DNA from: Sphingomonas ginsengisoli An et al. 2013
Lineage (GTDB): Bacteria; Pseudomonadota; Alphaproteobacteria; Sphingomonadales; Sphingomonadaceae
Assembly: GCF_009363895.1 (NCBI RefSeq)
Contig: NZ_CP045434.1
Location: 1 to 64,000, forward strand
Direction of reading: 5' to 3'
DNA length: 64,000 nucleotides
A program made the translations under genes and the position numbers. The notes beneath the pieces are model-generated. The model was not told the DNA's origin, searched no databases, and saw only the letters and a program-made list of their open reading frames with translations. Shown here one piece after another: positions 48,021-56,179 of this stretch; within the stretch, counting starts at the first letter, position 1; the number at the start of each line of letters is the position of its first letter.

Positions 48021-48704
48021 TCACATCTCGCCCATCGGGCGAGGAAGGAGCAGCGCAAGCAGCTTGGCGCGGCACTCGCCATCGACAATCCCGTCGATCC
48101 GGTCCGGGCGGAAGCGACGCTGGAACGCGACAGTCGCCTTCCACGGGTCGGTCACGTCGTAACCGAACCGCTCAAGCGCCAGATGGAAGGCGGCGTCCGA
48201 CCAATAGGGATCAATCAGATTGCGGGTCGGGCTGGGCAGCGCCAGCCGCCGCTTCGCCAGTGCCGCCCACGGGAACAGCTCGCCCGGATCTTCCTTGCGG
48301 GTCGGGGCGATGTCGGAATGGCCGACGACGTTGCCGCGGCCGATCCCGTAGCGATCCTTCAGTTCGGCGACGAGCGGGATCAGCGCCGCAATCTGCTCGT
48401 CGGGAAAGTCGCGATAGCCGAACTCGTGCCCCGGATTGACGATCTCGATCCCGATCGAGGCCGAATTGATGTCGCGCACCCCGCGCCAGTAACTTTTGCC
48501 CGCGTGCCACGCGCGGCGATCGTCCTCGACCAGCCGATAGATGCTGCCGTCCTCGTCGATGCAATAGTGCGACGACACCTTGGCCTCGGGCGAGGTCAGC
48601 CGGTCGAGCGCGCCCTGGCAATCGGGCATGCCGGTGTAGTGAAGCACGATCATCGACACGGGCAGGGCCCGCTCGTCATGGTTGGGCGAGGGCAGGTCGA
48701 TCAT
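48021..48704 (-). CDS. AmpD/AmiD-type N-acetylmuramoyl-L-alanine amidase
   Basis: 227 residues from the ATG at 48704 (a GTG at 48710 is possible). Amidase_2 fold zinc enzyme that removes the peptide from anhydro-MurNAc or murein. Zinc ligands are in VLHYTGM, GHSDIAP and the KEDPGELFPW aspartate. The C-terminus (about 175-220) looks like a peptidoglycan-binding helix bundle (KATVAFQRRFRPDRIDG). There is no signal peptide, which favours cytosolic recycling. It ends 30 bases before the rnpB 5' end. Confidence 0.88.
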   Translation of the reverse strand: MIDLPSPNHDERALPVSMIVLHYTGMPDCQGALDRLTSPEAKVSSHYCIDEDGSIYRLVEDDRRAWHAGKSYWRGVRDINSASIGIEIVNPGHEFGYRDFPDEQIAALIPLVAELKDRYGIGRGNVVGHSDIAPTRKEDPGELFPWAALAKRRLALPSPTRNLIDPYWSDAAFHLALERFGYDVTDPWKATVAFQRRFRPDRIDGIVDGECRAKLLALLLPRPMGEM

Positions 48705-48756
48705 GGACACGAGTGGGAAAGGGCCATGCCGCGGCGCGGCGGTCAAGCCGTCGGGA

Positions 48757-49554
48757 CTAAACGAAGATCGCGACCGTCTGGCGGGCGGCGAACAGGCGGC
48801 GACCGTTTGCATCCCACAGGGTCATGGCCTGGCGCGAATAGCCATCGGCGCTGTCCTCGGCCGCCGAGCGCTGGAGGAACCAGGCGTCGGCGTCGGGCGG
48901 CAACGCATCGACCTCGATGCTCCAGGTCATCGAGGAGATCACCGCGGGTCTGGGGAAGCTGACCATCGCTGCCGGCGGGAGCGCATCGGCCAGCGCGATC
49001 AGCCCGGTCAGCGGCTCGACTTCCTGGCTGCGGGCAAACCGTGTCCAGCAGGTGAATTCGGGTTCCCCGCCGCCGAGCGGGCGGTTGCCTGCCGCGAGCC
49101 GCATTTCGAAGTTGCGCGCGAAATCCGGACCCGGCGCGCCGCCGAACAGGGCCGGGCAGTCGGCGGGAGCGGGGACTGCGGGGGCGGCGGTCGCGGGATG
49201 ATGCACGGCGCTGTCGCGTGGCGCGCCGCACGAAAACAGGCACTCGGCGGCAGGGCCGGCCTCGCCGGTGACGCTGACCTGGACGAAGGCGGCCGAGCGG
49301 CCTTGGCGGATGAGCCGGGGAGTGATGGTGAGCGAGCCGGCGGCGGGGCCGACGAACGCCACTTGCGCCGAGCGCAGCGGCGGAAGGCCTGGAAAGGCCC
49401 GCGCCGCCATCGCCCACGCCAGCGCCGCGGTCATTCCGCCGTAAAGCGTTCGCCCCTGCGCCCAGCTCAGCGGCGCCTCGCCGACCCAGTCACCCGCCGA
49501 GGGCGTGAACTGCTCGAGAACGGCGCCGAGCACGGGGTGATCGCTTGCGGTCAT
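48757..49554 (-). CDS. TesB-like acyl-CoA thioesterase family protein
   Basis: 265 residues with two consecutive hot-dog folds. Segments GRTLYGGMTAALAWAMAARA and GPAAGSLTITPRLIRQGRS in the first fold and the C-terminal SWSIEVDALPPDADAW-like region (ISSMTWSIEVDAL) in the second fit the thioesterase-like superfamily (TesB/4HBT_3). The substrate is not evident. It is divergent from the second L,D-transpeptidase by about 150 bases. Confidence 0.85.
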   Translation of the reverse strand: MTASDHPVLGAVLEQFTPSAGDWVGEAPLSWAQGRTLYGGMTAALAWAMAARAFPGLPPLRSAQVAFVGPAAGSLTITPRLIRQGRSAAFVQVSVTGEAGPAAECLFSCGAPRDSAVHHPATAAPAVPAPADCPALFGGAPGPDFARNFEMRLAAGNRPLGGGEPEFTCWTRFARSQEVEPLTGLIALADALPPAAMVSFPRPAVISSMTWSIEVDALPPDADAWFLQRSAAEDSADGYSRQAMTLWDANGRRLFAARQTVAIFV

Positions 49555-49705
49555 CGCGTCGCCCTAGCCCAGCGGGCTCGAAACGCCAGTGGGCGTGGCC
49601 TTTGAGTCACGCTGACCACTCACCTTCTCCGCGCGGGGCACGGTTCACTTGCCCGACAGGGCCCAGCGCCTAGATGAGACCACAATAGTTGCGGTTGCCG
49701 AGGTC

Positions 49706-51073
49706 ATGCCTGTGAACAAGTTCCTGCTTACCGTCAGTCTTGCCAGCCTGGTCGCGGTGCCCGGCGTCGCAGAGGCCAGACGTCAACCGCCGCCCCCGCC
49801 ACCGGCGCCGGTGCGGATCGCGCCGACCGACCCGATCGAGCTCTATTATTACCAGCATGGCGACGCACCGATTTGGACGCGTTCGTCCGACACCAAGGCG
49901 GCCTTGCCAGTGCTCACGGGCATTCTGCGCCGAGCCCGGATCGAGGGTCTGAACGACGGGCCGCAACTGGCCGATGCGATCGACGCGGCGATGCAGCGTG
50001 CTGCGGCGAGCAATTCGCCGGCCGACAATCAGGCGCTCGAATATACCGCCAGCCGCGGTCTCGTTGCCTATGTTTCGCTGATCAAGAAGGCGCCGGCGGG
50101 GATGCTGTTCGGCTATTCCTACCTCGCCCCGCAGGGCGGTCGCCCGGACCAGATCCTGCTGACCGCGGCCGCCTCGCCAAGCCTCACCCAATATCTTCAG
50201 AAGGCGAGCAGCCCCAACCCGACCTACGCCTCGCTGCGCGACGCCGGGTGGAAGGCGATGCAGGCCAATCCGTCGGGTCCGATCGACCCGCGCCTCCTCT
50301 CCAACCTCGAGCGCGCGCGCGTGCTCCCCGCCGGCGGTCGCTACATCCTGGTCAACAGCGCCGAGGCGAAATTGACCATGTTCGACAACGGCCAACCGGT
50401 CGGCAGCATGAAGACCGTCGTCGGCATGACCAAATTCCCCGACGGCAAGCCCAACTACCTGCCGACCCCGATGATCGCGAGCGTCATCTATTACGTCACG
50501 TTCAACCCCTACTGGAACGTGCCCCAGAATCTGATCCTCAAGAATATCGGTCACAAGGCGCGCGACCAGGGCGAGCCCTACCTCAAGGCCCAGGGATTCC
50601 AGGTGATCAGCGACTGGAGCGAGAATGCGACGGTCGTGCCCTACGCCGACATCGACTGGAAGGCGGTCGCGGCGGGGACCAAGACGATCCGCATCCGCGA
50701 ATTGCCGGGCAAATTGAATTCGATGGGTCGCTACAAGTTCAACTTCCGCAACTCGGAGGATATCTACCTACACGACACCCCGATGCGCGAATATTTCAGC
50801 CGCGACGTTCGGACGTTGTCGAACGGTTGCATCCGGCTCGAGGACGCCAAGCGCCTGGCCGGCTGGCTGCTCGGCCGCGACCCGACCCCGCCGAACGACC
50901 AGCCCGAGCAGCACGTCCAGATCCCGGCCGGGGTTCCGGTCTACGTCACCTATCTGACCGCCAAGGTCGGACCCGACGGCCAACTGGCCTATTCGGACGA
51001 TTATTACGGCTGGGACGGCAATCCGCAGAAGCAGCTGGCGGTGACCGGAACCGGGGTCTCCCGTTCCGAATAA
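49706..51073 (+). CDS. Second YcbB-type L,D-transpeptidase
   Basis: 455 residues from the ATG at 49706. A GTG at 49712 has a better-spaced GAGG and may be the real start. A signal peptide (about 1-23) precedes a Pro-rich linker, a YcbB-like helical scaffold without a recognisable peptidoglycan-binding domain, and a YkuD domain with EDIYLHDTPMREYF and SNGCIRLED (C375). It shares NPYWNVP, AAGT and HDTP patterns with the enzyme at 44841. A strong terminator follows 24 bases after the stop. Confidence 0.92.
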   Translation: MPVNKFLLTVSLASLVAVPGVAEARRQPPPPPPAPVRIAPTDPIELYYYQHGDAPIWTRSSDTKAALPVLTGILRRARIEGLNDGPQLADAIDAAMQRAAASNSPADNQALEYTASRGLVAYVSLIKKAPAGMLFGYSYLAPQGGRPDQILLTAAASPSLTQYLQKASSPNPTYASLRDAGWKAMQANPSGPIDPRLLSNLERARVLPAGGRYILVNSAEAKLTMFDNGQPVGSMKTVVGMTKFPDGKPNYLPTPMIASVIYYVTFNPYWNVPQNLILKNIGHKARDQGEPYLKAQGFQVISDWSENATVVPYADIDWKAVAAGTKTIRIRELPGKLNSMGRYKFNFRNSEDIYLHDTPMREYFSRDVRTLSNGCIRLEDAKRLAGWLLGRDPTPPNDQPEQHVQIPAGVPVYVTYLTAKVGPDGQLAYSDDYYGWDGNPQKQLAVTGTGVSRSE

Positions 51074-51096
51074 GCCGCTTGAATAAGCGATTGGGC

Positions 51097-51131
51097 AAGC
51101 CGCTCCGGGAAACCGGGGCGGCTTTTCTTTT
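51097..51131 (+). terminator. Rho-independent terminator after the second L,D-transpeptidase
   Basis: Stem AAGCCGCTCCGG / CCGGGGCGGCTT (one wobble) with a GAAA tetraloop, followed by TTTTCTTTT. Classical intrinsic terminator. Confidence 0.92.
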
Positions 51132-51160
51132 GCCTAGCGTGGGCAAATGCGACGGACACC

Positions 51161-51192
51161 AAAAAGCCCGCGGAGGTTTCCCCCCGCGGGCT
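51161..51192 (-). terminator. Rho-independent terminator of the outer-membrane barrel gene
   Basis: Read on the minus strand, AGCCCGCGG pairs with CCGCGGGCT and is followed by five T. It lies about 55 bases beyond the stop at 51245, after two further hairpins. Confidence 0.88.
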
Positions 51193-51207
51193 GATTGGTT
51201 GCTGCCT

Positions 51208-51231
51208 GATCCATCGCCGAAGCGATGGATC
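51208..51231 (-). other. Extra hairpin in the 3' UTR of the outer-membrane barrel gene
   Basis: A 10-bp perfect stem, GATCCATCGC / GCGATGGATC, with a 4-base loop, between the stop codon and the terminator. A third small stem (AGCCG / CGGCT) covers the stop codon itself. These could protect an abundant mRNA from 3' decay. Confidence 0.6.
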
Positions 51232-51244
51232 GAGCCGCTTCGGC

Positions 51245-52078
51245 TTAGCCGCGCTCGGGAGCGGGCGGCGGCGGCGGCGGCGGCGGCGGAGCCGGGCACG
51301 CGTCGGTCGCCAGGATCACCGAACCGTCCGGGCAGGTCTGCGTCGCCGGAGGCGGCGGAGGCGGCGGGGGCGGAGGCGGCGGCGGCGGCGGCGGCGGGGG
51401 CGGCGGGGCCGCGAAGTTAAAGATCAGCGACGCCATCAGCGAGTGCGTGCGGAGGTGACCGCGGAACTCGTTGGTTGCCGAGCCGATCAGGAAATCGTCA
51501 CGGAACTTCTTGGCGTTGAAGAAGCGATACTTCAGGCCGAGGTCGATGTTCGCGGTGACCGGAACGCGGAAGCCCGCGACGGCCTGATAAGCGAACCCGC
51601 TCTTGCTGATGCCGAAGTCGGTGGTCGACGCGGCGTTGTCGGCGTAGTTGATCTTGACGCGGGCAATACCCGCACCAGCACCGACGAAGCCCTGGATGCC
51701 GTCGTCGTCACCGAAGTCGAGCAGCGCATTACCCATCAGCGAGAGAACGCTGGTGTGGCCATTGGCGTTGAGCGTGGTGACGGTCGCCGGGATGTAGGTC
51801 CCGCGATAGTCGTCATGCGCAGCGCGCTTGTAGCCGGCTTCGGCTTCGATACGGAGCATACCGAAGTCGTAGCCGGCGATGGCGTCGACGTCGTAGCCGG
51901 TCGAGTGGTTGATGACGATGGCATCGGCAGTGGTGGTGCCGCCGACGACGCGGTTGAGGTGAGTATCCTCAACAATCATGCCGCCGCCTTCGATGCCGAT
52001 GTACGGAGAGTGATCGCGGGCCATTGCTGGCGTCGCGATTGCGGCGGCTGCAACAGCCGCCAGGAGGTAATTGCGCAT
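51245..52078 (-). CDS. Outer-membrane beta-barrel protein with long polyproline tail (OmpA-like barrel)
   Basis: 277 residues. A signal peptide (about 1-20, ending AMA) is followed by an eight-stranded-type barrel (about 25-218, alternating pattern, ending with aromatic SLIFNFA). The tail has 20 consecutive prolines, then a conserved-looking insert ATQTCPDGSVILATDACP and a second run of 9 prolines, ending PAPERG. The peptidoglycan-binding OmpA C-terminal domain expected after such a linker in full-length OmpA proteins is absent, and the stop is followed directly by hairpins and a terminator, so it is not a visible frameshift. Polyproline translation will depend on EF-P. Probably abundant. Confidence 0.85.
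   Translation of the reverse strand: MRNYLLAAVAAAAIATPAMARDHSPYIGIEGGGMIVEDTHLNRVVGGTTTADAIVINHSTGYDVDAIAGYDFGMLRIEAEAGYKRAAHDDYRGTYIPATVTTLNANGHTSVLSLMGNALLDFGDDDGIQGFVGAGAGIARVKINYADNAASTTDFGISKSGFAYQAVAGFRVPVTANIDLGLKYRFFNAKKFRDDFLIGSATNEFRGHLRTHSLMASLIFNFAAPPPPPPPPPPPPPPPPPPPPATQTCPDGSVILATDACPAPPPPPPPPPAPERG
51347..51406 (-). repeat. 60-bp proline-codon tract
   Basis: Twenty successive CCN codons, mostly CCG, inside the barrel gene (minus strand). Such a tract is prone to slippage, so its length may vary between strains or be mis-assembled. Confidence 0.8.
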
Positions 52079-52160
52079 GCGTTCCCCTTTTCACGTTGGA
52101 TGGCGCCCCTAACCTCTAGAACAGGTGCCGAGTTGCCGTCTAGGCGCGCTTTGGCAGGGT

Positions 52161-52189
52161 TGTGACGAAAGCGTGGCATCCATGTCACA
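52161..52189. promoter_or_regulatory. Spaced inverted repeat in the divergent barrel/LOV intergenic region
   Basis: TGTGAC at 52161 and GTCACA at 52184 are perfect reverse complements 17 bases apart, in the 213-base gap between the divergent outer-membrane barrel and LOV-HTH genes. The spacing does not fit CRP. It could be an operator for either gene; no known motif is claimed. I see no clear -35/-10 pair in the gap. Confidence 0.25.
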
Positions 52190-52291
52190 CTTCGCTCGTT
52201 CCGCCGGCGAAAAGGGTGTTCGAACCCCTCTCGCCTGCTGTCGGCGGGGATGTTACGACGCTCATCGCAGGGAAGAGAGGGCTGATCTTGC

Positions 52292-52906
52292 GTGCTTGAC
52301 GATCGTGCCGAACTGCGGCTGCTCGACTGCGTCGGGCTGAGCCCCATTCCCTACGTCGTGAGCAATCCGCGGCTGCCCGACAATCCACTGGTGGTCGCCA
52401 ACGAAGCCTTCTGCGCGCTGACCGGCTATGCTGAAGCTGAAGTGGTCGGTCGCAACTGCCGCTTTCTCGCGGGCGCTGGAACCGAGCCGTGGCTCTCCGA
52501 CCGGATCCGCGACGGGGTCCGGTCGCGCCGCCCGGTGCTGGTCGACATCCTCAACTATCGCAAGGACGGCTCGCCCTTCCGCAATGCCGTGCTGGTCACT
52601 CCGCTGTTCGGCGAGGACGGCGCGCTTGAATGGTTTCTCGGCAGTCAGGTCGAACTTCCCGACGGCCATTCGGCGGCGGTCTTCACCGGTCGGCGCGAGA
52701 AGGCCGTCCTGGCGGTCAAGGGCCTGCCCAACCGGCAGCGCCAAGTGCTCGAGCTGATCGCCAAGGGTCTGCTCAACAAGCAGATTGCGTGGGAACTCGG
52801 GATAAGCGAGAAAACGGTCAAGATGCACCGCGCGCTGTTGATGGAGCGGCTCGGCGTGCCGACCTCGGCCGACCTCATCCGCCTCGCGGTGGAGGCCGGG
52901 CTCTAG
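52292..52906 (+). CDS. LOV-HTH blue-light-responsive transcription factor (EL222-like)
   Basis: 204 residues from a GTG at 52292 with GAGAGG upstream. An N-terminal LOV domain (about 12-122) is joined to a LuxR-type helix-turn-helix (about 143-204: [34 protein letters not shown]). Every photochemical residue is present: the adduct-forming C56 in GRNCRFLAG, flavin-contacting N88 and N98 in [12 protein letters not shown], and Q119 in FLGSQVEL. From memory it resembles EL222 of Erythrobacter litoralis closely, including GTEPWL and [16 protein letters not shown] endings. In EL222 blue light makes a Cys-flavin adduct that frees the HTH to dimerise and bind DNA. No cognate kinase is needed. Confidence 0.93.
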   Translation: MLDDRAELRLLDCVGLSPIPYVVSNPRLPDNPLVVANEAFCALTGYAEAEVVGRNCRFLAGAGTEPWLSDRIRDGVRSRRPVLVDILNYRKDGSPFRNAVLVTPLFGEDGALEWFLGSQVELPDGHSAAVFTGRREKAVLAVKGLPNRQRQVLELIAKGLLNKQIAWELGISEKTVKMHRALLMERLGVPTSADLIRLAVEAGL

Positions 52907-53070
52907 GCGCGTACGGTCCGACAGCCGTATCGTTCGCACGCCTCCAAAAGCGTAGCTCTTCGCTTCGGACTCATCTTTCCTGTTTGCGTTCGAACCTGCT
53001 GCGTTCCCCTTGCAGCGACAACTTTGGTGGCCGGCCAGCCCCGGCCATCCGATCCGTCCCGCGTCCCTGC

Positions 53071-54249
53071 TCAGCGGGCGGAGTTGAGCGCCTCGTCCAC
53101 TAGTTGGGCGAGGCGTTCTTCGTTGGGAAAGTCCTCCTCGACCCAGCGCCGTTCGATCTGCCGCAAGGTGGTGGCGACGATCGGGCCCGGCTTGAGCCCG
53201 CGCCGGATAAGCTCGCCTCCGCCGAGCGGCAACCGCGGGACGGTGAAGGGCGCAAGGTCAGTGACCTCCAGCGCCCGGCCGGCAAGCAGCAGCCGATCCT
53301 CCGCGCCCTCCTTACCGATCGCATAGGCGAGCGCGCGCGGGTTGCCATCGAGGTCGGCGTCGGCGGCGAGCGCCAGTCGCTTGCGCAGCCGATTGGACAG
53401 CTTGAGCCGCGCCGCCACCTTTTCGGCGGTCAGCGGTTCCGGCGGCAACAATGCGGCAAGCCGCCGGGCGGCGTCGGGCACGACTGCCGCCGCTTGCTCG
53501 GTCGCCACCAGTCGCTCGAGCCGGTCACAGCCGTTCGCGCCGATCTCGGGCAGTACCGGCGCCATTATCCCATTTCCAACCATCAGCCGCAGCGTCGGCA
53601 CGGGGTCGGGCAACGCCAATAGCTTGAGCAATTCGTCAGCGATCCGCTCGCGGGACAAGGCCATCAGGTCGTTGGCGCGCGCGACGCAGGCGGCGAGGCT
53701 CGCCGGATCGAGCTCGCGGCGACCGAAGCGGGCCTGGAAGCGGAAAAAGCGGAGGATGCGCAGGTGATCCTCGGCGATGCGAGTCAGCGGCTCGCCGATA
53801 AACCGGACGAGCCCGGCGCCAAGATCTTCGCGACCCCCGAAATAGTCGGTCAGCTCTCCGGTTTCGGGATTCCAGTAGAGCGCGTTGATCGTGAAGTCGC
53901 GGCGCTCGGCATCGGCGCGCCAGTCGTCGGTGAAAGCGACGGTGGCGCGGCGGCCGTCAGTTCTGACGTCGGCGCGCAGCGTGGTGATCTCGACATGGCC
54001 ATCGACCAGCGCGGTGACGGTGCCATGCTCGATCCCGGTTGGGACGGTGCGGATCCCGGCCGCACCGCAGCGGCGCATCACTTCATAAGGGCTGAGCGTG
54101 GTCGCAAGATCGATGTCGACCGCCGACAGTCCGAGCAACGTGTCGCGGACCGCGCCGCCAACGAAGCGAGCGGTGCCGCTGCCAAGCGCATCGAGCAGCG
54201 TCGTCAACCCCGGTCGCTCGCGCAGGGGTGTCAACGCGCTCAACTCCAT
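53071..54249 (-). CDS. cca: CCA tRNA nucleotidyltransferase (class II)
   Basis: 392 residues. It adds or repairs the 3'-CCA of tRNA. Nucleotidyltransferase signature RFVGGAVRDTLLGLSAVDID, then ERRDFTINALYWNPETGEL, and the ERIADELLKLLALPDP neck region are present. It overlaps the NUDIX gene by 10 bases as the third gene of DUF1285-NUDIX-cca, an order also found in other alphaproteobacteria. The 164 bases between its stop and the LOV-HTH stop hold no gene I can support. Confidence 0.95.
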   Translation of the reverse strand: MELSALTPLRERPGLTTLLDALGSGTARFVGGAVRDTLLGLSAVDIDLATTLSPYEVMRRCGAAGIRTVPTGIEHGTVTALVDGHVEITTLRADVRTDGRRATVAFTDDWRADAERRDFTINALYWNPETGELTDYFGGREDLGAGLVRFIGEPLTRIAEDHLRILRFFRFQARFGRRELDPASLAACVARANDLMALSRERIADELLKLLALPDPVPTLRLMVGNGIMAPVLPEIGANGCDRLERLVATEQAAAVVPDAARRLAALLPPEPLTAEKVAARLKLSNRLRKRLALAADADLDGNPRALAYAIGKEGAEDRLLLAGRALEVTDLAPFTVPRLPLGGGELIRRGLKPGPIVATTLRQIERRWVEEDFPNEERLAQLVDEALNSAR

Positions 54250-54824
54250 TGGAGGCGCCGGCTGAGGTTGACGAGCATCGCTGCGGTAGCGCCCCAGATG
54301 CGGCGATTATTCCAATCGATCTGATAATAAGTGCGCATGCGGCCCTGGAACTCGGCGGTGACCGCGCGCTGATTGGCGGGATCGAGCAGGAAGGCAAGCG
54401 GGGCCTCGAACAGGTCGGCGACTTCGCGCTCGTGCGGGACCAGCGGGAGGTCGGGCGGGACCGACCCCAGCACTGGAACGACCGAGAAATTGGTGACGGT
54501 GCGATAAGGGTCCGCGCTGCCCCACAATTCGACGAGGCTGGGGTCGAGGCCGACTTCCTCCTCCGCTTCGCGCAATGCGGCTGCTGCGGCATGGGCATCG
54601 TCCGCGTCGACCCGCCCGCCGGGGAAAGCGACTTGCCCGGCATGGGTGCGCAGGTCGTCGCGGCGGACGGTGAGGATCACGCCCGGCTCGGCGCGGCGGG
54701 TGATTGCTACCAGTACCGCGGCCGGCACCGCGGCGCCGCCTGCGCCTTCGAGCAGGTCGCCCGGCAACAGGTTGGCCGGCGCGGGCAGGCTTAGCGCGGC
54801 GCGTAGCCGCTCGGCGAGGGTCAT
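54240..54824 (-). CDS. NUDIX CoA pyrophosphatase-like hydrolase
   Basis: 194 residues. The NUDIX box is FPGGRVDADDAHAAAAALRE with AEEEVGL directly after, preceded by ILTVRRDDLRTHAGQVAF, the combination typical of the NudL/YeaB CoA pyrophosphatases that hydrolyse CoA or oxidised CoA. Its ATG overlaps the DUF1285 stop (ATGA) and its end overlaps cca, so all three are coupled. Confidence 0.92.
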   Translation of the reverse strand: MTLAERLRAALSLPAPANLLPGDLLEGAGGAAVPAAVLVAITRRAEPGVILTVRRDDLRTHAGQVAFPGGRVDADDAHAAAAALREAEEEVGLDPSLVELWGSADPYRTVTNFSVVPVLGSVPPDLPLVPHEREVADLFEAPLAFLLDPANQRAVTAEFQGRMRTYYQIDWNNRRIWGATAAMLVNLSRRLQWS

Positions 54825-55375
54825 GCCTCGAGCGCGAAAAAGGCGCCGTCGCTCCAGAAGCCGGGCGGGTCCGCGGCTTCTGCGAGCGCCACTTCGGCCA
54901 GCTCGTAATAGACGGGCCTGGCGAGCGCCGCCTCGAGCCCGCCGCGAACGGCCACCAGCGGGACGCCATCGCCGTCGATCCGGAGCGGGTGGTCTGGCCC
55001 CAGGATCACCGCATCGCCACTGTCGAGAAGTAACGCCACGCGCCGCGTGCGGCCGCTTCCCTCGCTGGTCATGGCGATGGCGGTGAAGGCGGCCAGTTCG
55101 ACCGCGATGGTCAGCCGCTCGCCCGGGGTGACCAGCACGTGGCTGCCATCGGGCTCACGGCGCAGGATGCGGGCGAGCTGGCGGATCAGCGCCGGCCGGC
55201 GAATCTCGACGCCCTGATGATACCAGCGCCCGTCGCGTGCGATCCGCATTTCGCTGTCGCCGCAATGCGCCGGGTTCCAGCGCTCGACCGGCGCATGGGT
55301 GCGGTCCGCGACATCCCCGGCGATGGCGGCGATGCTGCGGCCGGCGAAGTCGATCGGGGCAAGGGTCTCGGGCAT
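54821..55375 (-). CDS. DUF1285 family protein
   Basis: 184 residues from the ATG at 55375. The family pattern is visible: PAHCGDSEMRIARDGRWYHQ (early, binding-loop like) and LLDSGDAVILGPDHPLRI in the middle. The function is unknown; it is likely soluble. It begins the DUF1285-NUDIX-cca operon and is divergent from the FolM-like reductase by 64 bases. The much longer upstream frame is a shadow. Confidence 0.88.
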   Translation of the reverse strand: MPETLAPIDFAGRSIAAIAGDVADRTHAPVERWNPAHCGDSEMRIARDGRWYHQGVEIRRPALIRQLARILRREPDGSHVLVTPGERLTIAVELAAFTAIAMTSEGSGRTRRVALLLDSGDAVILGPDHPLRIDGDGVPLVAVRGGLEAALARPVYYELAEVALAEAADPPGFWSDGAFFALEA

Positions 55376-55439
55376 TGGGTTGCATGTAGGCGGCCAGGCC
55401 CGGTTGCGCGAGGGCAAGCCGGGTCGGTAAGGACCGGCG

Positions 55440-56165
55440 ATGGCCACTCCCCTCGCAATCGTCACTGGCGGCGGCAAACGCGTTGGTGCGGTGTTGGTCG
55501 AGCGCCTGCTCGCCGCTAACTGGGCCGTGTTGGCGCATGTCCATGAGGTGGGCGACCCGGTGCCCGCCGGCGCGCAGTCGGTCGTCGCCAACCTTCGGGA
55601 CGCCGATTGCGGGAAACGCATTCTCGCCGCCTGCGCCGAGCCGCCGCGACTTCTGGTCAACTGCGCCGCGCGATTCGCGCCCGATGATCTGCCCGGGTTC
55701 GATCCGCAGGAATTCGCGGCGCATATGGCGATCAACGTTGCCGCGCCGGCGCTGTTGACCAAGGCGTTCGCCGCCGCCGCGGGTTCCGGGAGCGGCGACC
55801 GGCTGGTGGTCAACATCCTCGATGCCAAGCTCCGGGCACCCAACCCCGACTTTCTCAGCTACACGTTGAGCAAGGCCGCACTGGCGGCACTGACCGAATT
55901 GTCGGCCCGCGCACTGGCCGGGCAGGGGGTGAGGGTCAATGGAATTGCCCCCGCGCTGATGCTCCGTTCGGGCGAGCAAAGCGACGCCAACTTTGAGCGG
56001 ATGCACCGTCACAACCCGCTTGGTCGCGGGATCGATCCGGAGCATGTCTGGCAGGCGCTTCGCTTTCTGCTGGACTCGCCTGTCGTCACCGGCGAGGTGC
56101 TCACCCTCGACGCCGGGCAACGGTTCATGAACCTGCCGCGCGACGTGCAGTTTCTCGACGATTAG
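55440..56165 (+). CDS. FolM/PTR1-like short-chain dehydrogenase (pteridine reductase type)
   Basis: 241 residues. SDR fold with TGGGKRVG, the Lys/Arg variant of the glycine motif found in FolM and PTR1 pteridine reductases, NPDFLSYTLSKAALAALTE carrying the active-site Tyr-x3-Lys (YTLSK), and VRVNGIAPALML. It sits directly upstream of folB, so a role in dihydromonapterin or dihydrofolate reduction is likely. The exact substrate is inferred. Confidence 0.85.
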   Translation: MATPLAIVTGGGKRVGAVLVERLLAANWAVLAHVHEVGDPVPAGAQSVVANLRDADCGKRILAACAEPPRLLVNCAARFAPDDLPGFDPQEFAAHMAINVAAPALLTKAFAAAAGSGSGDRLVVNILDAKLRAPNPDFLSYTLSKAALAALTELSARALAGQGVRVNGIAPALMLRSGEQSDANFERMHRHNPLGRGIDPEHVWQALRFLLDSPVVTGEVLTLDAGQRFMNLPRDVQFLDD

Positions 56166-56179
56166 AACGAAAGAAAAGC

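Noticed and set aside
47587..48162. 191-residue open frame on the plus strand and another on the minus strand (47643-47957)
   Set aside because: Both lie over rnpB, whose conserved blocks and P1 pairing are clear; such frames are frequent false genes over RNase P RNA.
52161..52189. CRP-type site
   Set aside because: TGTGAC/GTCACA are present but spaced 17 apart, not 6, so it is not a CRP box; kept only as an unassigned inverted repeat.
52205..52235. tRNA-like GTTCGAACC sequence, also near 52990
   Set aside because: No acceptor stem, D-arm or anticodon arm can be drawn around either copy; T-stem pairing is imperfect.
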